Shown here: in pieces, positions 27,601-36,787 of the stretch
Layout of the letters: each line of letters begins with the position of its first letter
Position numbering within the stretch: position 1 is the stretch's first letter
Made by a program: the position numbers and the translations under genes
Notes under the pieces: generated by a model
The model's database searches: none
What the model saw: the letters and a program-made list of their open reading frames with translations, nothing else
What the model was told of the DNA's origin: nothing
Assembly: GCF_030056655.1 (NCBI RefSeq)
Contig: NZ_JASHIE010000001.1
Span: 558,001-622,000, forward strand
DNA length: 64,000 nt
Reading direction: 5' to 3'
From: Flectobacillus rivi
GTDB taxonomy: Bacteria > Bacteroidota > Bacteroidia > Cytophagales > Spirosomataceae

Positions 27601-27747
27601 TTGTTAATGAAAATATAGTGAGATGGCTCTAAATATTTAGCCATGGGTAATTGTCGTAAGTAAAATAGTCAGTCAAAACGACTTCAGTCTTTAGTAGATA
27701 AGAAGCACTAATGACTGATTTGACTTTAAATTAGGATTCGTAAAATC

Positions 27748-28362
27748 TTAAATTGTCAATGCGTAATTGATGATGTTTACGCCAAACTTAGTATTATCTT
27801 CGGCAAGCCAGCGTTTATTGCGAAAATCATAGTCCCATTCGCAACCATAATCCTTGTTGCTATACAATACGCCAATACGTCCGTTGATGGTAACAGCTTT
27901 GAGATAATCATGCACAAGGTCGTCACCCCAGCCATTTAGTTCGAAACTAGTTGTGGGCGGACCTTCAAATTCGAAGAAACATCGATAAATTTCGTGAGTA
28001 TTAGGAATCTTTTGAAGGGCCTTTTGTCCAAAAGTTTTAGCCATTTCTTGCTCGAATGACTTTGCAAATAGCCCATCAATATCGTGATTACAGTCGTCTA
28101 CGAATACAAATCCACCGTTTTGTACATATCGGTGAAAAATATCTCGTTCTTTACTCGAAAACTCTACTAATTTATGACCACTCAAATAGCAGAAAGGGCT
28201 TTTAAAAATCTCGTTACTACTCAATAAAACCACTTTTTCCTTTTCATCGATTGGAATAGTGGTGTACTCAACCAACGAATTAAGCAGATTGGAGGGCATT
28301 CGTTGATCGGTATCCCAGTCGCCTGAGTTATATTGAATACGAGTAAATACAAATGGTTTCAT
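27748..28362 (-). CDS. DUF4159 domain protein
   Basis: I start at the ATG at 28362, giving 204 residues that begin KPFVFTRIQYNSGDWDTD, the normal start of DUF4159 proteins. The motifs G-G-F-V-F-V-D-D-C-N-H-D-I-D-G-L-F and G-V-L-Y-S-N-K-D-Y-G-C-E-W-D-Y are visible. A longer in-frame reading from 28545 adds a 61-residue N-terminus made of P-K-A-Q-S-P-K repeats, which is the translation of the GGGCTTT array and not a protein domain. DUF4159 has a GATase-like fold and is usually found with MoxR/Bat genes, as here. Function unknown. Confidence 0.85.
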   Translation of the reverse strand: MKPFVFTRIQYNSGDWDTDQRMPSNLLNSLVEYTTIPIDEKEKVVLLSSNEIFKSPFCYLSGHKLVEFSSKERDIFHRYVQNGGFVFVDDCNHDIDGLFAKSFEQEMAKTFGQKALQKIPNTHEIYRCFFEFEGPPTTSFELNGWGDDLVHDYLKAVTINGRIGVLYSNKDYGCEWDYDFRNKRWLAEDNTKFGVNIINYALTI

Positions 28363-28387
28363 AATTTTGAGAGTCGTGATACTGTAA

Positions 28388-28512
28388 GGGCTTTGGGCTT
28401 TGGGCTTTGGGCTTTGGGCTTTGGGCTTTGGGCTTTGGGCTTTGGGCTTTGGGCTTTGGGCTTTGGGCTTTGGGCTTTGGGCTTTGGGCTTTGGGCTTTG
28501 GGCTTTGGGCTT
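28388..28512. repeat. GGGCTTT heptanucleotide array, 17.9 copies
   Basis: GGGCTTT is repeated head to tail for 125 bp without an interruption that I can see. It lies 26 bp upstream of the DUF4159 start codon, within its presumed 5' leader or promoter. Read on the minus strand the unit is AAAGCCC. Seven is not a multiple of three, so copy-number change would shift any reading frame running through it. Such pure short arrays are prone to slippage and therefore likely to vary between isolates. Confidence 0.97.
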
Positions 28513-28574
28513 AAGAAAATTTGGATTCTCTAATTTTATACTCAAATTTTCTCTATAGTTTAAAAACTAATTTG

Positions 28575-28673
28575 GATTTGAGATTTCTGATTTCGGAAAT
28601 ATAAAAACCTTCAATTTTACCGTAATATCCTAGAAAGTCTCTTTTACTTCCGAAATCAAAAATCAGAAATCCG
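28575..28673. repeat. Inverted pair of GATTTCG-family 7-nt repeats
   Basis: The left block 28575-28602 is GATTTGA, GATTTCT, GATTTCG, GAAATAT. The right block (about 28646-28673) is the reverse complement of GATTTCT, GATTTTT, GATTTCG, GAAG. They form an inverted repeat with about a 45-nt loop between the GGGCTTT array and the pmbA-like gene. Confidence 0.7.
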
Positions 28674-28692
28674 ACATCAATTCATCACTTTA

Positions 28693-30033
28693 CTACACTG
28701 CATCCGATAATGAAGAGAACGTAAACTCACGAATCTTCATTGGAGGTACCATATAGTTGGCGTTTGATTCAGTACTTACAACACGCTCCGTTTTACCCAA
28801 CATTTCTAAGTTGTTCAACATAATGATAGGGCTTTCGTTGAAGCGGAAGTTTTTTACTGGATACTTAATTTTTCCATCTTCTATCAAGAAAGTACCGTCA
28901 CGTGTTAGACCAGTTTGTAATAAAGTCTGCGGGTCAACAGGTCGAATGTACCAGAGTTTAGTGACCAAAATACCTCTTTTAGTACTCTTAATCATTTCTT
29001 CTAGCGTAGCTGTGCCACCTTCCATAATCACGTTGCTTGGGAAAGGAAGAGGTTTAACTTTTTTCTGTTGAGCCCAATACCTTGAATAGGCAAGGTTTTT
29101 AACCACACCTTTTTCTATCCAAGACACTTTCTCTTGTGGTTGACCATCACCTGCCCAAGGAGCCCCAGGGAGCGCAGGATAAGCAGGGTCAGAGAAAATC
29201 GTGACACGTTCGTCTACAATCTTATCTCCTATTTTAGTTTTTCCACCTTGTTTACTAAAAAACGAACGACCTTCGTCGGCGCTACGAGCATCCATATCAA
29301 AATAAATACTTTCGAGCAATACCGCTGCGGCTGTTGGTTCGAGGATTACCGTGTATTTACCAGGCTCTAATGCTTTGGCATTTTTAGAACCAACTGCTTT
29401 TTGCATCGCAATCTTTGTGGCAGCTACCGTATCCAATTTTTTAACGTCGTTGTACCCTCTAGTTACATAACCCGAACCTGTACCGTCCTCAGTACGAACG
29501 GTCAGGGAGAAATTAATACCTGAGTCTTTATAATAAGCAAACAATCCTTTCGAATTCATCATGGCCGAAAAGCCTTTTTGATCTTCTAAAAAGCCTGCTG
29601 CTACTAATTTTTGCGCACGTGCCAACTCCAAACTTTTGAAGACCATCTCTGCACGTGTATCTGGGGTGATATTTGCAGTGTCTTCAACGTAGCCCAATGA
29701 GTGGCTTTTGTACTGTTGTGGTCCTAGAAGTCCTACATACTCAGGATTTTCAGGAGCTAGGCGAGCCAATTCCTCCGAGCGACGAACAACTTTTTCTAAT
29801 GAAGCATCGTCAAACTCGTCGATGGTTGCCACACCTACTTTTTTGCCAAATGCAGACTGCACTTGGAGATTTTGATTGATTAATGCACCACTGGTCGAAA
29901 CCTCGTTACGTGCATAACGAATATTTCCACGAATGTTTCCTAGCAAATTAGCCTCACATTCGTCGGATTTTGAATAGCTCATCACCTTTTTCAACAAGGC
30001 TTTTGCTTCTTCTTCGGTTAATATTACTGACAT
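28693..30033 (-). CDS. pmbA: TldE/PmbA-family protein (copy 1)
   Basis: The 446-residue protein has the PmbA/TldE fold: an N-terminal domain with R-Y-A-R-N-E-V-S-T-S and a C-terminal half ending in N-F-R-F-N-E-S-P-I-I-M-L-N-N-L-E. It lacks the HExxxH metal site, as TldE subunits do, and pairs with the TldD-type gene 42 bp upstream. TldD/TldE is a heterodimeric zinc metalloprotease that degrades or matures small peptides such as microcin B17 and CcdA in E. coli. The N-terminus shows no signal peptide, in contrast to the Tat signal of the partner. A second such pair lies just upstream. Confidence 0.88.
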   Translation of the reverse strand: MSVILTEEEAKALLKKVMSYSKSDECEANLLGNIRGNIRYARNEVSTSGALINQNLQVQSAFGKKVGVATIDEFDDASLEKVVRRSEELARLAPENPEYVGLLGPQQYKSHSLGYVEDTANITPDTRAEMVFKSLELARAQKLVAAGFLEDQKGFSAMMNSKGLFAYYKDSGINFSLTVRTEDGTGSGYVTRGYNDVKKLDTVAATKIAMQKAVGSKNAKALEPGKYTVILEPTAAAVLLESIYFDMDARSADEGRSFFSKQGGKTKIGDKIVDERVTIFSDPAYPALPGAPWAGDGQPQEKVSWIEKGVVKNLAYSRYWAQQKKVKPLPFPSNVIMEGGTATLEEMIKSTKRGILVTKLWYIRPVDPQTLLQTGLTRDGTFLIEDGKIKYPVKNFRFNESPIIMLNNLEMLGKTERVVSTESNANYMVPPMKIREFTFSSLSDAV

Positions 30034-30075
30034 AGTTTTCTTGAGAAGTTAAAGTGGATTAAAGGTTGGTTGCTA

Positions 30076-31716
30076 CTAGATTTTACGAGCTGTATTAATG
30101 ACATTTACGCCATTGAAACGAGCCGTTGAACTACCATGTGATACGGCACTAGACTGAGAAGGCTGACCTTTTCCGTCGAAGAACGAACCACCTAAACGGT
30201 AATCACGATCGTCACAAATCTTCGCACATGAATTCCAGAATTCTTGTGTGTTAGATTGGTAAGCTACATCTTTGAGCATACCCACAATTTTTCCATCTTT
30301 AATTTCATAGAATAACTGTCCACCAAATTGGAAGTTATAACGTTGCTGGTCAATAGAGAACGAACCGTCGCCAATGATATAAATACCTTTTTTAACGTCC
30401 TTGATCATTTCGTCAACCGACAAAGGTTCTTTTCCTGGCGCAAGCGAGACATTTGCCATACGTTGGAACTGAACAGAAGACCAGCTATCGGCATAGCAAC
30501 AACCATGAGATTCAGTTTCACCAATGATTTTCGCTTGGTCACGAATGGCTTGATAATTGACTAATTTACCATCTTTGACCAAATCCCATTGCTTGGTTTT
30601 AACACCTTCGTCATCCCAACCTACTGCGCCTAACGAACCAACTTGTGTTTTGTCAGCGAAGAAATTGACGATATTACTACCATAGTTAAAATTCTTGCTT
30701 TGCCATTTGTCCAAAGTAGCGAAAGAAGTACCCGCAAAGTTTGCTTCGTAGCCTAATACACGGTCAAGCTCGAGCGGGTGCCCTACTGACTCGTGAATAG
30801 TTAACCAAAGGTGAGAAGGGTCAAGGACAAGGTCATATTTGCCAGCCTCCACAGATTTAGCCGAAAGTTTCTGTTTTACTTGTTGCGAGGCAGCGATGAT
30901 ATCTTCCATCATATCATAGCCTTTGTTGTAACGAGTAGTTACACCTGTTACCTTATCCTTAGGGTTAGTTTGAAGGTATTCATAACCCATCCCCGAAGGA
31001 GCACTCAAAGTCTGACGATTTTCGAATTTACCTGTTTTCGGATCAATAGCCGTTACCGTAAATACAGGCCAGATACGATGTACATCTTGGTCGATATACG
31101 AGCCATCCGATGAAGCAAAGTATTTTTGTTCGTTTACCAAAAACAAAAGAGAGTTAACGTAGTTTGCGCCATTTTTCATAGCGGCATCATTAACGCCCAA
31201 TAATAAATCTACCTTTTCCTGAATAGGTACTTCAAAAGCATTTTTCTGGATCGGTGCTTTCCAGCTTACTTCACCAAAACCTTTTTGTGGTGCTAGTTCC
31301 ACAGGCTGACTCATGAGTTTTGCATTGGCTTTTGCAATGGCAACTGCTTGCTCTGCCGCTCTAGCAGTATCTGCCTCTGTTTTGGCATCTACTACCGCTG
31401 CAAACCCCCAACAACCATTGGCAATCACACGCACACCTACACCATACGACTCGGTGTTGACGATGTTTTGCACTTTGTCTTCACGAGTAATCACAAACTG
31501 GTTGAGATAACGACCAATACGAACATCCGTATAAGTTGCACCTTTTGCCTTGGCAGCATTGAGCGCTGCATCTGCCAAACGTTTTTTCACGGCTACATCG
31601 ATACCTTCATTGAGAAAGGATTCGGCAGCAACGGACCTGCCCATAATCGGAATATTAGGAAGCATCATTGCTCCTAAACCTAGACCCGACATCTGGATAA
31701 AATCTCTTCTTTTCAA
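30076..31716 (-). CDS. tldD: TldD-family metalloprotease with Tat signal (copy 1)
   Basis: The 546-residue protein begins K-R-R-D-F-I-Q-M-S-G and a hydrophobic stretch, a twin-arginine signal. The TldD body follows with zinc motif H308-E-S-V-G-H313 (HExxxH) and the downstream S-H-G-C-C-Y-A-D that supplies the cysteine ligand. The start codon is TTG at 31716. It is supported because the paralogue at 35144 has an ATG at the equivalent place, before the same R-R-R-D-F-I-Q, and no ATG here preserves the Tat motif. It pairs with the TldE-type gene 42 bp downstream. Substrates are unknown. Confidence 0.87.
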   Translation of the reverse strand: MKRRDFIQMSGLGLGAMMLPNIPIMGRSVAAESFLNEGIDVAVKKRLADAALNAAKAKGATYTDVRIGRYLNQFVITREDKVQNIVNTESYGVGVRVIANGCWGFAAVVDAKTEADTARAAEQAVAIAKANAKLMSQPVELAPQKGFGEVSWKAPIQKNAFEVPIQEKVDLLLGVNDAAMKNGANYVNSLLFLVNEQKYFASSDGSYIDQDVHRIWPVFTVTAIDPKTGKFENRQTLSAPSGMGYEYLQTNPKDKVTGVTTRYNKGYDMMEDIIAASQQVKQKLSAKSVEAGKYDLVLDPSHLWLTIHESVGHPLELDRVLGYEANFAGTSFATLDKWQSKNFNYGSNIVNFFADKTQVGSLGAVGWDDEGVKTKQWDLVKDGKLVNYQAIRDQAKIIGETESHGCCYADSWSSVQFQRMANVSLAPGKEPLSVDEMIKDVKKGIYIIGDGSFSIDQQRYNFQFGGQLFYEIKDGKIVGMLKDVAYQSNTQEFWNSCAKICDDRDYRLGGSFFDGKGQPSQSSAVSHGSSTARFNGVNVINTARKI

Positions 31717-32072
31717 GTTTTTTTTAGTTTATTAATTGAAAAATCGTTTAAAAGAGGCGTTCTCTCAAAAATCTTTTGTAAGTAGTTATTTGTTAAATGT
31801 TTATTAGTTATTAGAAAGTCAAACCCTTCAGTCAGTCATCAACTAAAATATCAATTATTGACCAGTTTTTTACCCTTGCGGAAATTTTCGTTTAACAAAT
31901 CAACTTATCACAAATAACCTATTAAGACCATAAAACGCTTACAAAAGGCAATAAGAGCCTAATTGAGAGGTTTTCCCAATCTTAATTTACCAAAATTTCA
32001 AGAAGATGCCCAGCTAGCCAATGGCTGATTTTGATGAATGGCTTTTTTTCGTTGTAAGCGGAAAAGGATTTC

Positions 32073-32152
32073 GGCAATGGGCCATCGGCTGTCAGCAATC
32101 AGCTTTTGGTAATATAAAGCTGACTGCCGATAGCTGATAGCTAAAAGCTATA
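32073..32152. repeat. 7-nt-periodic repeats (AGCTGAT family) in the 31717-32156 gap
   Basis: Six heptamers run over 32073-32114 (GGCAATG, GGCCATC, GGCTGTC, AGCAATC, AGCTTTT, GGTAATA). Five run over 32118-32152 (AGCTGAC, TGCCGAT, AGCTGAT, AGCTAAA, AGCTATA). The two blocks partly pair: ATCGGCTGTCAGC (32084-32096) with GCTGACTGCCGAT (32119-32131), and TCAGCTTT (32099-32106) with AAAGCTGA (32116-32123). The rest of this 440-bp gap between the two TldD/E pairs holds the copy-1 promoter; TAAAAGAGG at 31749-31757 is also found upstream of copy 2. Confidence 0.75.
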
Positions 32153-32156
32153 ATAC

Positions 32157-33473
32157 CTATACTGCATCCGATAAGCTACTGAAGGTAAAGTCACGGATTT
32201 TGAGAGGTGGTACCAACGACCCGCCAATACGAGTTGGCTTGCCCATAGCCTCAAGGTTGTTGAGCATAATCACTGGACTTTCGTTGAAACGGAAGTTTTT
32301 GATTGGGTATTTGATTTGACCATTCTCAATATAGAAAGTACCGTCACGTGTAAGACCCGTGTATAATAATGTCTGTGGATCAACTGCACGGATATACCAG
32401 AAGCGAGTCACAAGAATCCCTTTATCGGTACCTTTGATTAAATCTGCCAAAGATTCTGTGCCACCTGCCATGATAAAACCACCAGGATTTGGCACAGCTT
32501 TTACGCCTTTTTTCTCAGCCCAATAACGTGAGTAAGTTAGGTTTTTCACCACGCCATTCTCAATCCAATATACTTTTTCTTGTGGACGACCATCACCAGC
32601 AAATGGAGAACCTGGAATTTCGAGATTCATTGGGTCTGAGTAAATATTTACTCTTTCGTCGAATAGTTTTTCGCCTAAACGAATACCTCCTCCTTTTTTA
32701 CTCAAGAAACTACGACCTTCGTCAGCATTACGTGCATCCATGCTTCTCATCATATTTTGAAGCAAATCAATAGAAGCCGCTGGCTCAAGGATTACTGTAT
32801 ATTTACCCGGTTCCAAAGCACGAGCTGAAGTAGATGCCATTGCTTTTTGCATCGCTATCTCAGTCGCTTGCTTTGTACTCAATTTTGATACATCATTGAA
32901 ATCACGAATGGCATAGCCTGAACCTAAACCGTCGGCGGTACGTACTGTGATAGAGAAATCTACCGAAGTAGCTTTGTTGTATCCAAAAAGTCCTTTGCTA
33001 TTGCCAATGGCATTAAAACCTGTGCGATCTTCCATATAACCCGCAGCAGTCAAGTTTTTCTTGCTACAAGGGTCGATACTATCAAATGCCGCATTGGCAC
33101 GATAATCTGGAGAAATATCTGCTGTTTTTTGTGAAAAACTTGCAGGCTCTAAATATTGTTGTGGTCCTAAGGCAGGAACAAATTCAGGGTTTTCTGGTGC
33201 TAAACGAGCAATTTCTTCGGCGCGTCTTACGGCTTTTTCCAAAGACTTATCGTCAAATTCGTTAATCGTAGAAGTACCCGAACGCTTGCCAAATACTGCG
33301 GTAATAGAAAGTGATAAGTTGTATGATTCTCCACTCGTCGAAACCGAGTTACGAGCATAACGGATATTACCCGTGCGACCTCCTGAAAGTGCCACACTCA
33401 TCTCGTCTGCTTTTGAAAAAGACAAAACCTTATCTATGATTTTTTTAGCTTCTTCTTTCGTTAAAATCGTCAT
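32157..33473 (-). CDS. pmbA: TldE/PmbA-family protein (copy 2)
   Basis: The 438-residue paralogue of the gene at 28693 is alignable by eye over its whole length (G-N-I-R-Y-A-R-N-S-V-S-T-S; A-L-E-P-G-K-Y-T-V-I-L-E-P; I-R-D-F-T-F-S-S-L-S-D-A-V at the end). It lacks an HExxxH site and a signal peptide. A local difference from copy 1 is the D-P-C-S-K-K-N-L stretch where copy 1 has L-A-R-A-Q-K-L-V. It sits 24 bp downstream of TldD copy 2 and is presumably its heterodimer partner. Confidence 0.88.
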   Translation of the reverse strand: MTILTKEEAKKIIDKVLSFSKADEMSVALSGGRTGNIRYARNSVSTSGESYNLSLSITAVFGKRSGTSTINEFDDKSLEKAVRRAEEIARLAPENPEFVPALGPQQYLEPASFSQKTADISPDYRANAAFDSIDPCSKKNLTAAGYMEDRTGFNAIGNSKGLFGYNKATSVDFSITVRTADGLGSGYAIRDFNDVSKLSTKQATEIAMQKAMASTSARALEPGKYTVILEPAASIDLLQNMMRSMDARNADEGRSFLSKKGGGIRLGEKLFDERVNIYSDPMNLEIPGSPFAGDGRPQEKVYWIENGVVKNLTYSRYWAEKKGVKAVPNPGGFIMAGGTESLADLIKGTDKGILVTRFWYIRAVDPQTLLYTGLTRDGTFYIENGQIKYPIKNFRFNESPVIMLNNLEAMGKPTRIGGSLVPPLKIRDFTFSSLSDAV

Positions 33474-33497
33474 TGTTGATGCTGTTTAAGGTAAGTT

Positions 33498-35144
33498 TTA
33501 GATTTTTCTTCCTGTATTAATCACATTCACCCCGTTGAAGCGAGTAGTGGCACTACCATGCGACACAGCACTCACCTGCGAAGGCTGACCTTTTCCATCG
33601 AAGAATGAACCGAATGTACGATAATCATCTTTATCACAAATCTGAGCACATGAGTTCCAGAATTCTTGTGTATTTGACTGATACGCTACGTCATCGACCA
33701 TTCCTGCAATTTGACCATTTTTGATTTCGTAGAATAACTGTCCACCAAATTGGAAGTTATAACGCTGTTGGTCAATTGAGTAAGAACCACGTCCAATGAT
33801 ATAGATACCTTTTTCAACACCTTTAATCATGTCTTGTACGTTCAACTTCTCTTTACCCGGACGCAAAGAAACGTTTGGCATACGCTGGAATTGTACTGAA
33901 TCCCAGTTGTCGGCATAGCAACAGCCATGAGATTCTTTTTCACCCAAGATATTTACTTGGTCACGAATCGCTTGGTAGTTTACCAAAACGCCGTCTTTAA
34001 TCAAATCCCATTCTTTACAAGGTACACCTTCATCATCGTAACCAACTGTACCCAAAGTATATGGTTGAGTTTTATCAGCAACGATATTCACTAATTTGCT
34101 ACCGTAGTTAAATGATTTGGTTTTCCATTTATCCAACGTAGCAAAACTTGTACCTGCGTAGTTGGCTTCGTATCCTAATACACGGTCAAGTTCGAGAGGG
34201 TGACCTACTGATTCGTGAATTGTCAAACCTAAGTGATTTGGGTCAAGCACGAGGTCATATTTCCCAGCCATTACCGACTTGGCAGTCAATTTTTCTTTGG
34301 CTTGTTTAGCAGCAAAAATCGCATCTTCGACCATGTCATAAGAATTGCGGTATCCTACCAAACCATTTGGTCCAGGGATTTTTTCAGAAGCTAAACCATC
34401 TAAATACTCATAACCCATACCCATTGGCGAAGAAATCGCATCACGGGTCTTGAATTTACCAGCTTGCTTATCTACCGCAGTTACGGTAAATGTTGGCCAA
34501 ATACGGTGAACATCTTGATCGATATATGACCCGTCAGTTGAGGCAAAATATTTTTGTTCGTTGATGAAAAACAAATTGGATGTAACGAAGGCAGCGCCAT
34601 TTTTCATAGCTTCACCGTTTACATTCATCAACAAATCGATTTTTTCTTGAACAGGAACTTCGAATGAGTTCTTTTTGAGTGGCGTTTTCCAAGATACCTC
34701 TCCTACTCCTTTTTGTGGCGCAAGAACTACAGGTTCTTTCTGGATTTTCGAGTTTGCTTTTGCAATAGAAACAGCCGTTTCCGCGCATTTGGCAATACCT
34801 TCAGGCGTAACATCGCTTGTAGCAGAAAAGCCCCAAGTTCCGTTAGCAATCACACGAATACCTACACCATAAGATTCGGCATTGACTACGTTTTGAACTT
34901 TGTTTTCACGGGTAAATAAATACTGTTGGAGGTAACGACCGATACGAACATCGGTGTATGTGGCGCCTTTGGATTTAGCAGCGTTTAGAGCTACGTCTGC
35001 TAAACGTTTCTTTGTTGCTACGTCGACACCCGAACCTATTAAGTGCTCGGCTGGAACAACATTTCCCAAGACAGGTATAGCTGATGCACCCATAAGCGCA
35101 CCTAAGCCCATACCAGATAACTGGATAAAATCCCTTCTTCTCAT
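33498..35144 (-). CDS. tldD: TldD-family metalloprotease with Tat signal (copy 2)
   Basis: The 548-residue paralogue of the gene at 30076 starts with ATG and has the Tat motif R-R-R-D-F-I-Q-L-S-G followed by a hydrophobic region. The zinc motif H-E-S-V-G-H (about residue 310) and S-H-G-C-C-Y-A-D-N-W are intact, so it should be active. It is first in its pair, with TldE copy 2 following after 24 bp. Similarity over the full length indicates a tandem duplication of the two-gene unit followed by divergence. Confidence 0.9.
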   Translation of the reverse strand: MRRRDFIQLSGMGLGALMGASAIPVLGNVVPAEHLIGSGVDVATKKRLADVALNAAKSKGATYTDVRIGRYLQQYLFTRENKVQNVVNAESYGVGIRVIANGTWGFSATSDVTPEGIAKCAETAVSIAKANSKIQKEPVVLAPQKGVGEVSWKTPLKKNSFEVPVQEKIDLLMNVNGEAMKNGAAFVTSNLFFINEQKYFASTDGSYIDQDVHRIWPTFTVTAVDKQAGKFKTRDAISSPMGMGYEYLDGLASEKIPGPNGLVGYRNSYDMVEDAIFAAKQAKEKLTAKSVMAGKYDLVLDPNHLGLTIHESVGHPLELDRVLGYEANYAGTSFATLDKWKTKSFNYGSKLVNIVADKTQPYTLGTVGYDDEGVPCKEWDLIKDGVLVNYQAIRDQVNILGEKESHGCCYADNWDSVQFQRMPNVSLRPGKEKLNVQDMIKGVEKGIYIIGRGSYSIDQQRYNFQFGGQLFYEIKNGQIAGMVDDVAYQSNTQEFWNSCAQICDKDDYRTFGSFFDGKGQPSQVSAVSHGSATTRFNGVNVINTGRKI

Positions 35145-35697
35145 ATTGGGGTTTGCTGATTGAAGTTAAATAAATTTTGAAATAAGATAGATTCTGTAAA
35201 AGAGGTTATCAGTTTGAAAGTATTTCTGAATAGTTACTTTTACGGTTTTAAGCCCAAACACAAGACAACATTATTTCGTATTAATAATTATTGGTATGTG
35301 GATTTATTAATTTTCAATTTTCGACCTAAAAGAGAACATGTAGGTCGTGTTGCCATGTTATTGTGTGATGCTTAACAATAAAAATACAAAATCTGGACTA
35401 TTATCCAATACGTTATTCGACAAAATGCGGGCTTTTATCGACATCTGTAAAAGAAAATATTGGCACTAAGTACTTTTTACAGAAGAAAATTGGGCAATTA
35501 GGACTTTTTGTAGGAAAGATTGTTTCGCGGATTGGCATTTAGCATTTGGGTACAGGCAATCGGGTTTTGATTTAATATTTGGAAGCGGTGGTGTTTGAAA
35601 ACTTTCGTATAGTTCCAATTATCAAACGACTATTTGTAACTTTACTTCTTTGTGATGCCTCCACAATTTACCTTCTCAACCCAACTTGTATTATTCT
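35145..35697. other. 553-bp gap between tldD copy 2 and the AraC gene
   Basis: This divergent region should hold both promoters. TAAAAGAGG at 35197-35205 is shared with the region before tldD copy 1. I see no ORF, no 7-nt repeat and no hairpin worth naming. Confidence 0.4.
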
Positions 35698-36693
35698 ATG
35701 AAAAAGACTTTAGCAATAGGTTCTGTAAATATGATTCTTTGGGCAGCCAATACTAGAGGATTAGACACTTCTGATATTTTAAAAAGCCTGCGGATTTCGC
35801 CACAAAGTTTACAAAACCCTGATGAAAGAATCGAAATAGCTAAAGTACAAACTATTTGGAAAGCTATTGTCGAAAAGCTCGGTGACCGCTCACTTCCTTT
35901 ACAAATGGGCGAAATTATCAGCCCTATCTCTGTGGGTATTTTGGCATACGTGATGATGCACGCTCCCAATTTGGGTAAGTCTATCGAAAAACTTTGTCAG
36001 TATCAAGACATTGTTTGTAATGCTGTAGAAACAACATTTCATCAAAAAGAAAAACTATCAGTTATTGACTTACGAGTTAATTCTGAGGATATGATTTACC
36101 CTGAGTTTGCACTCGAATCCGAAATGTCAGTCTATGCTAGTGCTTTCAGAGCACTTACACTTTCAGAATTCAAACTTTCGGAAGTCCACTTTGAACATAG
36201 CCCCACAAGCGATTTAGCAATATATCAGAGAATTTTCCATTGTCCCGTATTTTTTGAAAGTGGCAAAAATTGGATGGTATTTGAAAGTTCTCAGCTTGAA
36301 AAACCTATCCTCAATGCCAATGCAAGCCTATTTCCTGTTTTTGAACAACATGCCCAAGATTTACTTGCTCCTTTACAACTCAAAGTTTTGTTTAGCGATG
36401 TTGTAAAAACAGAAATAGTCAAATGTTTGGTTGGACAAGAACCTTCTCTCAATCACATTGCGATGACCTTGGGTGTTGGAATAAGAAATATCCAGAAAAA
36501 ATTAAAAGAAGAAGGTAAAAGCTTTCAGCAATTATTGGATGAGGCTCGAAAAGAATTAGCTATCAAGCATTTGAAACAGCCTTATTCTAGTACGACTGAT
36601 ATTGCATATTTGTTAGGCTATTCTGAACCAAGTGTATTTTATCGTTCCTTTAAAAAATGGACTGGACAGACGCCAAGTGCATTTAGGGCGTAA
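35698..36693 (+). CDS. AraC-family regulator (OruR/arabinose-binding-type N-domain)
   Basis: From the ATG at 35698 the product has 331 residues; a TTG four codons upstream is unlikely. Residues ~15-200 match the Arabinose_bd (PF12625)-type ligand domain, with L-P-L-Q-M-G-E-I-I-S-P-I-S-V-G-I-L-A-Y. The C-terminal ~90 residues are an AraC double HTH with H-I-A-M-T-L-G-V-G-I-R-N-I-Q-K-K-L and I-A-Y-L-L-G-Y-S-E-P-S-V-F-Y-R-S-F-K-K-W-T-G-Q-T-P. It is convergent with an SDR gene; the pair AraC/NAD-dependent epimerase recurs in Bacteroidota as far as I recall. Target and ligand are unknown. Confidence 0.88.
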   Translation: MKKTLAIGSVNMILWAANTRGLDTSDILKSLRISPQSLQNPDERIEIAKVQTIWKAIVEKLGDRSLPLQMGEIISPISVGILAYVMMHAPNLGKSIEKLCQYQDIVCNAVETTFHQKEKLSVIDLRVNSEDMIYPEFALESEMSVYASAFRALTLSEFKLSEVHFEHSPTSDLAIYQRIFHCPVFFESGKNWMVFESSQLEKPILNANASLFPVFEQHAQDLLAPLQLKVLFSDVVKTEIVKCLVGQEPSLNHIAMTLGVGIRNIQKKLKEEGKSFQQLLDEARKELAIKHLKQPYSSTTDIAYLLGYSEPSVFYRSFKKWTGQTPSAFRA

Positions 36694-36787
36694 TAAATAA
36701 TCCTTAACTGGGTAAATGAGTGATTAATTTTACCCTCAGTAGAGATGTCCGAAGGATTCCAAAATATAAGGTATATATCTCTCATTT

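Noticed and set aside
28388..28512. Array as a CRISPR
   Set aside because: The repeats are 7 nt and head to tail with no spacers, and no cas gene is present.
28333..28533. Open frame across the GGGCTTT array coding L-W-A-L-G-F-G repeats
   Set aside because: It is the plus-strand translation of the array; a 7-nt repeat without stop is open in all frames.
28363..28545. P-K-A-Q-S-P-K N-terminal extension of the DUF4159 protein
   Set aside because: The normal family start is at 28362, and the extension is only translated tandem repeat.
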